A DNA stretch of 64,000 nt, from positions 124,001 to 188,000 of the forward strand of contig NZ_UWFA01000416.1 in the NCBI RefSeq assembly GCF_900601905.1, in the 5' to 3' direction. The notes beneath the pieces were generated by a model. That model had not been told where the DNA came from, made no database searches, and worked only from the letters and a program-made list of their open reading frames with translations. Below, piece after piece: positions 8,838 to 17,394 of the stretch (within the stretch, counting starts at the first letter, position 1; the number at the start of each line of letters is the position of its first letter). The position numbers and the translations under genes are program-made. The DNA is from Pseudomonas viridiflava (GTDB lineage: Bacteria > Pseudomonadota > Gammaproteobacteria > Pseudomonadales > Pseudomonadaceae).

Positions 8838-9875
8838 ATGCTCAGTTTCTTTCACCCTGAACAGCTCCTTCACTTCCCGAAAAGCTATTACTCACGCGGG
8901 CAAATGCGCACCCCTCAGGAAGTCCCGCAGCGCGCACAGAATCTGCTGCAGGCGGTACACGGTCTGGATTTTGAAGTCAGAGAGCCTGCAGATTTCGGCC
9001 TCGCCCCGTTAGTGGCGGTGCACAGCGCGGCCTACCTGACATTCCTCGAAAACGCCCACGCCAACTGGAAGCAAATGCCCGAGGACTGGGGCGATGAGGT
9101 GATGTCCAATATCTTCGTTCGCGAGCCCAATGCCTTACGCGGGATTCTTGCCCAGGCAGCGCGCTATCTCGCCGATGGCAGTTGCCCGGTCGGCGAAAAC
9201 ACCTGGCGATCAGCCTATTGGTCAGCGCAAAGTGCTGTGGCTGCCGCCAGGGCGGTACTCGATGGCGAGCCTGCCGCGTATGCCTTGTGCCGCCCGCCGG
9301 GCCATCATGCACGTGCAGAAGCTGCGGGTGGTTTTTGCTACATCAACAGCGCGGCAGTGGCTGCGCAGGTCTTGCGCGAGCGTTTCCAGCGGGTCGCCGT
9401 GCTGGATACCGACATGCACCATGGCCAGGGCATTCAGGAAATCTTCTACGATCGTGACGATGTGCTCTACGCCTCTATTCATGGTGACCCGGAGAACTTT
9501 TACCCTGGAGTGGCCGGTTTCGAGGATGAACAAGGCGCAGGTGCCGGAACTGGATTCAACATCAATTTCCCGATGCCCCATGGGTCTAGTGAAGCGCTGT
9601 TCATGGACAAACTGGAGCAGGCGTTGGGCGCGGTAACAGCGTTCGATGCCCAGGTACTGGTGCTGTCGCTCGGGTTCGATATCTATGAACACGACCCCCA
9701 GAGCCAGGTGGCGGTGACCCGCGAAGGCTTTGCCCGCCTGGGCGAGCGAATCCGCAGCCTCGGCCTGCCCTGCGTCATCGTGCAGGAAGGCGGTTATCAC
9801 CTGGAAACCCTGGCAGACAACGCGCAGGCGTTTTTCCATAATTCCCAGAGTTGGGGAAGTGTGAACAAGGCCTGA
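8838..9875 (+). CDS. Histone-deacetylase-family amidohydrolase (acetylpolyamine amidohydrolase type)
   Basis: This 345-residue cytoplasmic zinc hydrolase belongs to the arginase/deacetylase fold. The catalytic pair H156-H157 lies in RPPGHHA. Zinc ligands are D192 and H194 (in DTDMHHGQG) and D281 (in LGFDIYEHD). These positions match closely those of the characterised Mycoplana acetylpolyamine amidohydrolase. The reaction would be removal of an acetyl or similar acyl group from an amine nitrogen. It sits directly behind an MHS permease, so the pair looks like an uptake-and-deacylate unit. The substrate could be an acetylated polyamine or another N-acyl compound. Start ATG 8838 follows TGAGGA. 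Confidence 0.88.
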   Translation: MLSFFHPEQLLHFPKSYYSRGQMRTPQEVPQRAQNLLQAVHGLDFEVREPADFGLAPLVAVHSAAYLTFLENAHANWKQMPEDWGDEVMSNIFVREPNALRGILAQAARYLADGSCPVGENTWRSAYWSAQSAVAAARAVLDGEPAAYALCRPPGHHARAEAAGGFCYINSAAVAAQVLRERFQRVAVLDTDMHHGQGIQEIFYDRDDVLYASIHGDPENFYPGVAGFEDEQGAGAGTGFNINFPMPHGSSEALFMDKLEQALGAVTAFDAQVLVLSLGFDIYEHDPQSQVAVTREGFARLGERIRSLGLPCVIVQEGGYHLETLADNAQAFFHNSQSWGSVNKA

Positions 9876-9964
9876 AGGGGTTTATGGGTACACCCGTTTT
9901 AGTTCCGTGAGACCGCCTTTAGCCGGGAACAGGCCGACCCAGGCACTGGAGATGTGCAGGCAGG

Positions 9965-10011
9965 GCTGTCGCCTTCCCGGCTTAAGCCGGCCCCACATGC
10001 TGCGCGACAGC
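9965..10011. repeat. Nested inverted repeat between convergent genes
   Basis: Outer arms GCTGTCGC (9965-9972) and GCGACAGC (10004-10011) enclose a perfect 14-bp palindrome CCGGCTTAAGCCGG (9977-9990). It lies between the convergent amidohydrolase and LysR B genes. It resembles a decayed REP-type element and could also act as a transcription barrier. There is no T-run. Confidence 0.45.
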
Positions 10012-10038
10012 GCTTCGTGGAAAACGGGGCGGCACCAC

Positions 10039-11040
10039 CTAAAGGTCCTGAGGTAACGCTCCAGGATCAATCGCGCGCTGAAACGACTCCAGAAACACTT
10101 TTTCAGCCAGCGTCATCCGTTGCGCGCGGTTCCACATGAGAAACACGTCAACGTCGACCACCCCCTCGGCAGGCGGCAAACGCCAGATCAGGCCGTTGTG
10201 CAGGTCGATGTCCACCAGATGCTCCGGCAGACAGCCGATGCCATAGCCAGCAATGATCAAGCGGCGGATCTCTTCGAAGCTGGAAGACGAGGCAACGACC
10301 TTTCCGGTAAAGCCCTGCTGATCCCGAAACACGGTCAGGGATGACAGGTTGCCGCCGATCTGATCGCTGGTGAAACTGACAAAATTCTCCCCCTTCAATT
10401 CCTCCAGCGTCAGCCGTCGCTGCCCGAACAGCCGGTGGCGCTTGCCGCAAAAAAACGCATAGCGTTGGCGCATCATGGGCACACGCTCAAGCCGGGGCTG
10501 CGGGAAACGGCACAGACCGACACCGACGCTGGCGGTTTTCTGGTTTAACGAACTCAAGATGTCCGAGCTGCGCATCACCTCCACTTCCAGCTCCACACGG
10601 GGGTGTTGCTGGTGGAAGTCAGCGAGAAACTCATCGTAAAGCGTTGACTGCACCAGGCTGATGGACAGTACGCGTACCTTGCCCACGACATCTGCCACGG
10701 CGTCCTCGACCGCAGTGCCCAGCCGCGTGACATTGCCATACATTTCCTGGGCAATATCCAGCACTTCCTCCCCGGCCTGAGTCAGATCAAAGCGCGGCCC
10801 TCTGCGCAGGATCAGCGCGCAATCGAGTTGTTCTTCCAGGCGCTTGAGCGATTGACTGACCGCCGACTGGGTCACGAACAGCCGTGCCGCAGCCCGGCTG
10901 ATGCTGCGTTCCTGACCGATGGCCAGGTAAGTGCGCAGCAAATTCCAGTCGAGTCGATCATTGAGAAAACGCCGCCCCTTCCACTGCCCTTCAACTGCTT
11001 TCTCGCCGTTGTCACTCACCGACTCACCATTAGTAGTCAC
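10039..11040 (-). CDS. LysR-family regulator, copy B of a paralogous pair
   Basis: This 333-residue regulator from GTG 11040 is closely related to the one at 6383-7324. It shares LNDRLDWNLLRT, SISRAAAR, KRLEEQLDC, RRGPRFDLT, VMRSSDI, SFTSDQIGG and IAGYGIGCLPEHL. It carries about 20 extra N-terminal residues if the first GTG is used. GTG 11019, with GGTGAG four bases upstream, is an equally plausible start giving 326 residues. It diverges from the MHS permease and six downstream catabolic genes, which it probably controls. An inverted repeat at 11042-11064 touches its start. Confidence 0.9.
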   Translation of the reverse strand: MTTNGESVSDNGEKAVEGQWKGRRFLNDRLDWNLLRTYLAIGQERSISRAAARLFVTQSAVSQSLKRLEEQLDCALILRRGPRFDLTQAGEEVLDIAQEMYGNVTRLGTAVEDAVADVVGKVRVLSISLVQSTLYDEFLADFHQQHPRVELEVEVMRSSDILSSLNQKTASVGVGLCRFPQPRLERVPMMRQRYAFFCGKRHRLFGQRRLTLEELKGENFVSFTSDQIGGNLSSLTVFRDQQGFTGKVVASSSSFEEIRRLIIAGYGIGCLPEHLVDIDLHNGLIWRLPPAEGVVDVDVFLMWNRAQRMTLAEKVFLESFQRAIDPGALPQDL

Positions 11041-11041
11041 G

Positions 11042-11108
11042 CTAATACCAAGAATTAGTATTAGAAAATTGATTAATCATAACCGGTAAGCGATAAAGCC
11101 GGTAAGCG
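11042..11108. promoter_or_regulatory. Control region between LysR B and the catabolic operon
   Basis: CTAATAC (11042-11048) and GTATTAG (11058-11064) form perfect 7-bp arms around 9 nt, touching the LysR start. TGATTAATCA (11070-11079) is a second palindrome. A direct repeat CCGGTAAGCG occurs at 11083-11092 and 11099-11108, 16 bp apart. These are likely regulator sites, but none has the T-N11-A core seen at copy A. Confidence 0.45.
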
Positions 11109-11173
11109 CCTCCAGAGCGCCACGTGATCTGTTTTGACTCCCTGCCAGAAAGCCAATGATAAAAGGGCCTTGC

Positions 11174-12496
11174 ATGCAAACCAATCGCAACCAGTCGCGC
11201 CGTGCGGCCGCCGCTGCATTTATCGGCACCACCGTCGAATTCTACGATTTCTATATCTATGCCACGGCTGCTGCGTTGATCCTGGGCCAGGTGTTCTTCC
11301 CCAGTGACACCCCAGGGCTCAGTACGCTGGCCGCATTCGGTACCTTTGCCGTCGGCTTTATCGCACGGCCCATGGCGGGAATGGTCTTTGGCCATCTGGG
11401 TGACCGCCTCGGACGCAAGAAGATGTTGTTGTTCACTATGCTGCTCATGGGCCTGGCAACCACCGGTATCGGCCTGTTGCCCAGCTATGCCAGCGCTGGC
11501 ATCTGGGCACCGATCGGGTTGGTTGTGCTGCGCATCATCCAGGGCATCTCGGTGGGTGGCGAATGGGGTGGCGCGGTATTGATGGCCAGCGAGCATGCGC
11601 CCAAAGGTCGCAAGACGTTCTATGCGTCATTTGCGCAACTGGGCAGCCCGGCCGGTCTGCTACTGGCACTGATCGCCTTCCGCCTGGTGACGTCGCTGGA
11701 ACCTGCCGAGTTCGCTGACTGGGGCTGGCGCCTTCCGTTTCTGGCCAGCGGCGTGCTGATGCTGATTGGCCTGGCCATTCGCTTTGGTGTCGATGAGTCC
11801 CCCGAATTCAAGGCCGTGGCCGAGAAAGGCGAGACCGCCAAATACCCGGTGCTGGACGTCATCCGTACCTGCTGGAGGCAGATTTTCTTCGCGGCCTGCG
11901 CCGTGACCATCGGTTCGGCGGGCTTCTTCTTCACCAACACCTTCATGATCACCTACGTCACGCAGTACCAGGGCATCTCACGGGCGACGATTCTTGATTG
12001 CCTGTTCATCGTGACCATCCTGCAATTCATCTCCCAACCGTTGAGCGCGCTACTGGCCGAACGCATCGGGGAAGGCCGATTCCTCAAGCTCGCCGCACTT
12101 TTATCCATGGTCATGCCCTACCCGATGTTCGTACTGGTCGGCACACAGAATCTGGCGTTGATGACCCTGGGGATCACCCTGGCGGTAGTCACCTTGTCGG
12201 CCCTGTACGCCGTGATTGCCGGCTACATGGCCCAGGCCTTCCCTGCGCACCTGCGCTACAGCGGCATTTCCATCGCCTATCAACTGATCTGCGCCATCGC
12301 AGGCGGTACGACCCCCATCATCGGTACCTTGCTGGCGACCCACTACGCCGGGCAATGGCTGCCTCTGGCAATTTTCTTCAGCCTGCTGGCGGGCCTGTCG
12401 CTGTTCGGCGTGTGTGGCCTCGCGCGTTTGCGTGGCGATACCGGCGCCGCTGCCAGCACGTCCATCGGCCAGCACCTTGACAAGGAGCCATCATGA
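11174..12496 (+). CDS. MFS transporter, MHS family, copy B
   Basis: This 440-residue proton-coupled permease is highly similar to copy A at 7482. It shows EFYDFYIYATAAALILGQVFFPS, GHLGDRLGRKKM and GGEWGGAVLMASEHAPKGRK. ATG 11174 (MQTNRNQSRR) is preferred over ATG 11156 because an AGGG site lies six bases upstream. Its stop overlaps the start of the aldolase gene by four bases (ATGA), so it heads a co-translated operon. It is the probable importer for the substrate of the downstream enzymes, which is unknown. Confidence 0.9.
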   Translation: MQTNRNQSRRAAAAAFIGTTVEFYDFYIYATAAALILGQVFFPSDTPGLSTLAAFGTFAVGFIARPMAGMVFGHLGDRLGRKKMLLFTMLLMGLATTGIGLLPSYASAGIWAPIGLVVLRIIQGISVGGEWGGAVLMASEHAPKGRKTFYASFAQLGSPAGLLLALIAFRLVTSLEPAEFADWGWRLPFLASGVLMLIGLAIRFGVDESPEFKAVAEKGETAKYPVLDVIRTCWRQIFFAACAVTIGSAGFFFTNTFMITYVTQYQGISRATILDCLFIVTILQFISQPLSALLAERIGEGRFLKLAALLSMVMPYPMFVLVGTQNLALMTLGITLAVVTLSALYAVIAGYMAQAFPAHLRYSGISIAYQLICAIAGGTTPIIGTLLATHYAGQWLPLAIFFSLLAGLSLFGVCGLARLRGDTGAAASTSIGQHLDKEPS

Positions 12497-13248
12497 ACAC
12501 CCCTGACTCTGTTGATAGCGTGGAATGGCAGGCCCGTTGCGACCTGGCCGCGCTGTATCGGCTGGTCGCGCACTTTCGCATGACTGACCTGATCGACACG
12601 CACATCAGCCTGCGCATCCCCGGGCCCGAGCATCATTTTCTGATCAATCGCTATGGGGTGATCTTTGATCGCATGAAAGCCAGCGATCTGGTGCGCATTG
12701 ACCAGCATGGTCAGGTGGTCAATGGGGAAGTCGAGAGCAGTCGGGTCAACGCCGCAGGTTTCGTGATCCATTCCGCCATTCATATGGCCCGGGAAGATCT
12801 CAACTGCGTCATCCATACCCATACTGCAGCCGGCATGGCGGTGTCGGCACAGGAACACGGGTTGCTGCCCATTACTCAGCACGCGTTGAAGTTCTACGGC
12901 AAGTTGGCCTATCACACCTACGAAGGCATCGCTTTGTCGATGGATGAGCGCGAGCGTCTGGTCGCTGACCTGGGCACACACAAGGCCATGATCCTGCGCA
13001 ACCATGGCTTGCTCGTCGGGGGCAAGAGTGTCGCGCATGCGTTCCATGAGTTGCATTTTCTGGAGCGCGCCTGCCAGGCCCAGATTCAAGCCCTGTCCGG
13101 CAACAGCAAGCTGATCAAGCCCAGCGAAGAGGTCTGCCAACTGGTCGCCCGGCAATTTGATCGTGAGGAAGCCGAAGAGATCATCCAGCTGAGCTGGCAG
13201 GCGACCCTGAGCCTGATCGAAGAACAGCGCGAGTCCTACTGCTCATGA
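12493..13248 (+). CDS. Class II aldolase/adducin family protein
   Basis: This 251-residue cytoplasmic protein has the class II (zinc) aldolase fold. Candidate zinc ligands are H108 and H110 (in CVIHTHT) and H171 (in LRNHGLL). Family members cleave or epimerise phosphorylated or keto-acid substrates. Fuculose-1-phosphate aldolase and the oxo-tetronate decarboxylases are examples, and no specific substrate can be assigned here. It overlaps the permease before it and the reductase after it by four bases each (ATGA junctions). AAGGAG precedes the start. Confidence 0.85.
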   Translation: MNTPDSVDSVEWQARCDLAALYRLVAHFRMTDLIDTHISLRIPGPEHHFLINRYGVIFDRMKASDLVRIDQHGQVVNGEVESSRVNAAGFVIHSAIHMAREDLNCVIHTHTAAGMAVSAQEHGLLPITQHALKFYGKLAYHTYEGIALSMDERERLVADLGTHKAMILRNHGLLVGGKSVAHAFHELHFLERACQAQIQALSGNSKLIKPSEEVCQLVARQFDREEAEEIIQLSWQATLSLIEEQRESYCS

Positions 13249-14174
13249 TCACTGTCGTTCTATTGACCAGCGATACTGTCCTGCTCGATCAACTGCAAGC
13301 CGCCTTCGCTCGTCAGGCGCCTGAGCTCACCGTGGTGCGCGCCGATGATCCCCAGGCGGTTGAGGCACAAATTGCCGCCTGTTGGTATCCACCGGCAAAC
13401 AGCATGAGCCACCTGCCCAACCTGCAACTGGTGCATTCGGTCGCCGCCGGGGTTGATCACTTACAGACTGATCCCAGTCGCCCGGATGTGCCCGCCTGCC
13501 GTGTGGTCGATCCCGACCACCGCCAGGGCATGACCGAATACGTGCGCTGGGCGGTGCTTAATTATCATCGGGACTTTGACCGCGTGGCGGCGCAACAGCG
13601 TGTACCTCTCTGGGAGCGCCATCCGCAGCGGCCCGCATCCGGGTTCAGGGTCGGGGTCATGGGCCTTGGTTCGCTGGGTGCCGCCATCGCCACAGATCTG
13701 GCCAACGCTGGCTATGCCATCCGAGGCTGGGCGCGCAGCTCACGCGAGTTGGCCGGAGTTGTCTGTCACCACGGCGCGGATCAGTTCGACGGCTTTCTTG
13801 ACGGGCTGGACCTGTTGATCAACCTGCTGCCTTTGACCGATGCCACGCGTGGGATTCTCTGCGCCCGGACCTTCGCTGCGCTGTCTCGCGGTGCAGGGGT
13901 CGTCAATGTCGGGCGGGGGCAGCACCTGGTGGTCGATGATCTGGAGCAGGCCCTGGCCAGCGGCCAACTGCGTGGTGCGGTGCTGGATGTGTTCGAGCAG
14001 GAGCCGCTGCCCGTGGATGAACGACTGTGGCACATGCCCGGAGTCATCATCACGCCGCACATGGCCTCAGCGGCCTCCCACGACTGTATCGCCCGTCAGG
14101 TGGCAGACAACGCTCGCCGTCTGGTCAATGGCGAACCCTTGAATAACCTGGTGGACCCGAAGCTGGGTTACTGA
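13245..14174 (+). CDS. D-2-hydroxyacid dehydrogenase, GhrA-like (glyoxylate/hydroxypyruvate reductase A type)
   Basis: This 309-residue reductase carries the Rossmann motif GLGSLG at 140-145. Catalytic residues are R224 (in NVGRGQHLV), E253 (in DVFEQEPLP) and H272 (in ITPHMAS). GWARS at 161-165 places R164 and S165 after the second strand, the usual NADPH-preferring pattern. The short N-terminal domain resembles E. coli GhrA rather than GhrB. Operon position suggests that it reduces a 2-keto acid produced by the aldolase or the amidohydrolase. It overlaps the aldolase stop by four bases. Confidence 0.86.
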   Translation: MITVVLLTSDTVLLDQLQAAFARQAPELTVVRADDPQAVEAQIAACWYPPANSMSHLPNLQLVHSVAAGVDHLQTDPSRPDVPACRVVDPDHRQGMTEYVRWAVLNYHRDFDRVAAQQRVPLWERHPQRPASGFRVGVMGLGSLGAAIATDLANAGYAIRGWARSSRELAGVVCHHGADQFDGFLDGLDLLINLLPLTDATRGILCARTFAALSRGAGVVNVGRGQHLVVDDLEQALASGQLRGAVLDVFEQEPLPVDERLWHMPGVIITPHMASAASHDCIARQVADNARRLVNGEPLNNLVDPKLGY

Positions 14175-14196
14175 GTAACGCGCAAGAGGCTTAGTG

Positions 14197-15426
14197 ATGA
14201 ACGTACTGAAATGCAATGGCGAGCGCCTCTGGGGCAGCCTCATGGACATGGCCGGAGTGGGCGCCACGGCCAAGGGTGGTAACTGTCGGCTGGCGCTGTC
14301 GGCAGAAGACCAGGCCGGACGCGAGCTGTTCATGAGCTGGTGCCGCGCTGAAGGCATGACGCTGGCCTTTGATGCCATCGGCAACCTGTTCGCACGCCGC
14401 GCCGGTCTCGACGACAGCCTGGCGCCCGTTGTCATGGGCAGCCATCTGGATACGCAGCCCAAAGGCGGCCGGTTTGACGGCATCTATGGTGTATTGAGCG
14501 GCCTGGAAGTGGTTCGCTGCCTCAATGAACAAGGTCTCCAGAGCCAGCGTCCCATCGAGATCGCAGTGTGGACCAACGAGGAAGGCGCAAGGTTTACCCC
14601 GGCCATGTTCGGCTCAGCGGTGTTCACCGGCAGCCTGCCGTTGCAAACCGCGCTGGAGGCCACGGACGTCGATGGCATCAGCGTTGCACAGGCGCTGCAA
14701 GCGACCGGGCATACCGCAGAGCTGGGGTTTGAAAGAGCCTTTGACGCCTACTTCGAAGCGCATATCGAACAGGGTCCGATCCTCGAAGACAACGGCCTGC
14801 CCGTGGGCATCGTGACGGGCGGGCAGGCCATCTGCTGGCTGGACGTGCAGGTCCGGGGCCAGAGTGCGCATGCTGGCACCACTCCCATGAAATTACGCAA
14901 GGATGCGTTGTTTGGCGTTGCGCAAATGGCCTCGCAGCTCGAAGCGCTGGCAGAACAGTTCGCCCCCAAAGGCCTGGTGACCATCGGCCAGTTGGGTATA
15001 GCGAAATCGTCCCGCAACACCATCGCTGGCTGCGTGAACTTCACGGTTGATTTGCGGCATCACCAGGATGAACAGATTGCTGCCATGGAACAGCAGGTAC
15101 GGCAGCGTTTTGCGCAGGTCGCCGACGCCCGGGGCCTGACCCTGAGTATCGAGCGCCACTGGCTCAGCCCGGCGACGCCTTTCGACAGTGAGTGCGTGGC
15201 TGCCGTGCGCAGAGCGGTGGAAGCGCTCGGCTATCCTCATCAGGACATCGTCAGTGGTGCCGGTCATGACGCCATCCTGCTGGCCCGCCATTGTCCGACC
15301 ACCATGGTGTTCATTCCGTGTGTGGGCGGCCTGAGCCACAACGAGGCTGAAAACATTTTTCCCGACGACGCGCGCATGGGCTGCGATGTATTGCTCAACG
15401 CCATCGTCGAGCGCATTCAGCGCTAA
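14197..15426 (+). CDS. M20-family Zn amidohydrolase (N-carbamoyl-amino-acid hydrolase/allantoate amidohydrolase type)
   Basis: This 409-residue metallohydrolase is of the AllC/HyuC/ureidoglycolate amidohydrolase branch of M20. Visible ligands and catalytic residues are H83 (in GSHLDTQPKGGRFDG), D94 in the same block and E128-E129 (in WTNEEGARF). Family enzymes hydrolyse N-carbamoyl or ureido groups from amino or 2-hydroxyglycine acids, releasing ammonia and CO2. With a RidA and a 2-keto-acid reductase nearby, release of an unstable amino or imino acid is plausible. ATG 14197 is preferred to the adjacent GTG 14194. The 171-bp gap to the next permease holds only a small AGCG/CGCT hairpin. Confidence 0.87.
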   Translation: MNVLKCNGERLWGSLMDMAGVGATAKGGNCRLALSAEDQAGRELFMSWCRAEGMTLAFDAIGNLFARRAGLDDSLAPVVMGSHLDTQPKGGRFDGIYGVLSGLEVVRCLNEQGLQSQRPIEIAVWTNEEGARFTPAMFGSAVFTGSLPLQTALEATDVDGISVAQALQATGHTAELGFERAFDAYFEAHIEQGPILEDNGLPVGIVTGGQAICWLDVQVRGQSAHAGTTPMKLRKDALFGVAQMASQLEALAEQFAPKGLVTIGQLGIAKSSRNTIAGCVNFTVDLRHHQDEQIAAMEQQVRQRFAQVADARGLTLSIERHWLSPATPFDSECVAAVRRAVEALGYPHQDIVSGAGHDAILLARHCPTTMVFIPCVGGLSHNEAENIFPDDARMGCDVLLNAIVERIQR

Positions 15427-15597
15427 AAGCGTTTTTCGCTGACTTCTCTCCTGCCCTCCTCAACGGTCGGCAGGCAGGGCACACAGATGCCCGGAATTCA
15501 CCAGTCAGGCGTCCTTAAACGGGGGCCAGCACCTTTGCAAAACTGCCAATCCATAACCCGATCCGTTGAGTAAACGCTGATTTTGGAGCGATAAGGC

Positions 15598-16932
15598 ATG
15601 AATAGCACTGCGCGCATGGACGGCCAGACTCTGGCCGTGGAAACCCCCGTCAACATGAAGAAAGTCGCGGTAGCCAGTGTGATTGGCACCACCGTGGAAT
15701 GGTATGACCTGTTCGTCTTCGCCACGGCATCGGCGCTGGTGTTCAACAAGATCTTCTTTCCGGCGTTCGATGCCCTGATCGGCACCTTGCTGGCATTCGG
15801 TACATTCGCCTCGGCCTATGGAGCCCGTATCGTCGGTGCCGCCTTGTTCGGCCACTTCGGCGACAAACTGGGCCGCAAATCCATGTTGCTGATTTCCCTG
15901 CTGGTCATGGGCGCGGCGACGTTCGCCATTGGTTTGCTGCCGGATTACGCCAGCATCGGGATCTGGGCACCGATCCTGCTGCTGACGCTGCGCATCATTC
16001 AGGGACTGGCACTGGGCGGCGAATGGGGTGGTGCGGTGCTGATGGCGGTTGAACATGCACCCGCCCATCAGCGCGGTCTGTATGGATCATGGGTGCAAAT
16101 CGGGGTTCCCGCCGGGACCATGCTCGCCAACCTGGCTTTTCTGGCAATAGCCGCACTGCTTCCTCAGGAAGACCTGCTTGCCTGGGGCTGGCGCATCCCG
16201 TTTCTGGCCAGTGCGCTGCTGATTGCAGTGGGCTTGTACATTCGCCTCAACATCAGTGAAACCCCTGCTTTCAACCAGGCGAAGAAAACCGAAAAGACCA
16301 CCAAGGTGCCGCTGGCGGTGATGTTTCACAAGTACTGGAAGCAAGTGCTCCTGGGAGGCATCGCCACCATGTCCACCGGCGCATCCTTCAATATCATCGT
16401 CGCTTTTGGTTTGACCTACGGCACCCAGACCCTGGGGTTCAGCCGTACTGTGATGCTCAGCGTTGTGCTGGCCTCATGTGCGCTTTGCGTGTTCCTGCTG
16501 CCCGCATTCGGGGCACTGTCGGATCGCATCGGGCGCAAACCCGTGATCATCGGCGGCATCATTGCCGAGGCGGTCGTGGCCTTTCCGATGTTCTGGCTCA
16601 TGGACACCCGCGAGCTGCCGTTGGTGTTTCTCGGCTACATGCTGTTGATGACTGCGTTCGCGGCTAACTACGGGCCGATTGCAACCTTTCTGGCCGAGCT
16701 GTTCGGCACCGGAGTGCGCTACTCCGGGTTGTCTGTCTCGTACATGCTGTCCGGTTTGTTGGGCAGTGCTGCCACGCCGATTATCACCACTGCGCTGCTG
16801 TCATGGACCGGCAAAGGCTCGTCGGTGGCCTGGTACATGATCGGCTCGGCTTGCATATCGCTGATCGCCTTGTTGTTGCTCAGTGAAACGTTCAAGCGCG
16901 ATCTGACTAAAGAGGCCGTCAGGCAAGGCTGA
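15598..16932 (+). CDS. MFS transporter, MHS family, third copy
   Basis: This 444-residue permease carries EWYDLFVFATASALVFNKIFFP, GHFGDKLGRKS and LGGEWGGAVLMAVEHAP. It is more distant from copies A and B than they are from each other: its N-terminus is longer and the first helix differs. GGAG and AAGG sites precede ATG 15598. It probably begins a second transcript of the same catabolic cluster with RidA and the RraA-fold gene, or continues the upstream operon. Its substrate is unknown, and a second importer in one cluster suggests a second related substrate or an exporter role. Confidence 0.88.
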   Translation: MNSTARMDGQTLAVETPVNMKKVAVASVIGTTVEWYDLFVFATASALVFNKIFFPAFDALIGTLLAFGTFASAYGARIVGAALFGHFGDKLGRKSMLLISLLVMGAATFAIGLLPDYASIGIWAPILLLTLRIIQGLALGGEWGGAVLMAVEHAPAHQRGLYGSWVQIGVPAGTMLANLAFLAIAALLPQEDLLAWGWRIPFLASALLIAVGLYIRLNISETPAFNQAKKTEKTTKVPLAVMFHKYWKQVLLGGIATMSTGASFNIIVAFGLTYGTQTLGFSRTVMLSVVLASCALCVFLLPAFGALSDRIGRKPVIIGGIIAEAVVAFPMFWLMDTRELPLVFLGYMLLMTAFAANYGPIATFLAELFGTGVRYSGLSVSYMLSGLLGSAATPIITTALLSWTGKGSSVAWYMIGSACISLIALLLLSETFKRDLTKEAVRQG

Positions 16933-17010
16933 AGCCGATCATTGGCTCAAGCCTCGCAGGCCTGCATAGCATTCCCCCTAGTCAGCGCAAACTGTATCAA
17001 CGAGGTCCAC

Positions 17011-17394
17011 ATGAAACGTATCAACGCAGCTCCGGGAACCATCGGGCCGGTCGGCCCTTATTCTCAAGCCGTGGTCAGCGGCAACCTGGTGTTTACTGCC
17101 GGGCAAATCCCCGCGCTGGACGGGCTTGATGGACAGCCGGAAACCTTCGAGGAGCAGGTGCGTCAGACCCTGCGCAATCTGGAAGCGATCCTGATCGAAG
17201 CGGGTTCAGACTTTGATCACGTGATCAAGGTCAATGGCTACCTGACGGATCCAGCCCAGCTGGAGCCCTTCAACCGGGTTTACAGCGAAGTCCTGGGCCA
17301 TGCGCCCCCGGCGCGGACTACGGTCTGCGTTTCGTTGTGGGGTGTTTCTCTGGAAATCGACTGCATTGCCCAAGTGAAGGAGGCAAGACCATGA
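17011..17394 (+). CDS. RidA-family enamine/imine deaminase
   Basis: This 127-residue YjgF/YER057c/UK114 protein has the active-site arginine R102 (in PPARTTVCV) and E115. RidA proteins hydrolyse reactive 2-aminoacrylate-type enamines or imines to 2-keto acids. Cluster-encoded members usually deal with an imine made by a neighbour. ATG 17011 (MKRINAAPG) is the family start, and the frame upstream of it is not conserved in type. It overlaps the RraA-fold gene by four bases. Confidence 0.9.
   Translation: MKRINAAPGTIGPVGPYSQAVVSGNLVFTAGQIPALDGLDGQPETFEEQVRQTLRNLEAILIEAGSDFDHVIKVNGYLTDPAQLEPFNRVYSEVLGHAPPARTTVCVSLWGVSLEIDCIAQVKEARP

Noticed and set aside
15427..15440. Small AGCG/CGCT hairpin after the M20 gene as a terminator
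   Set aside because: The stem is only four base pairs and the loop holds the T-run, so it is not a convincing terminator.
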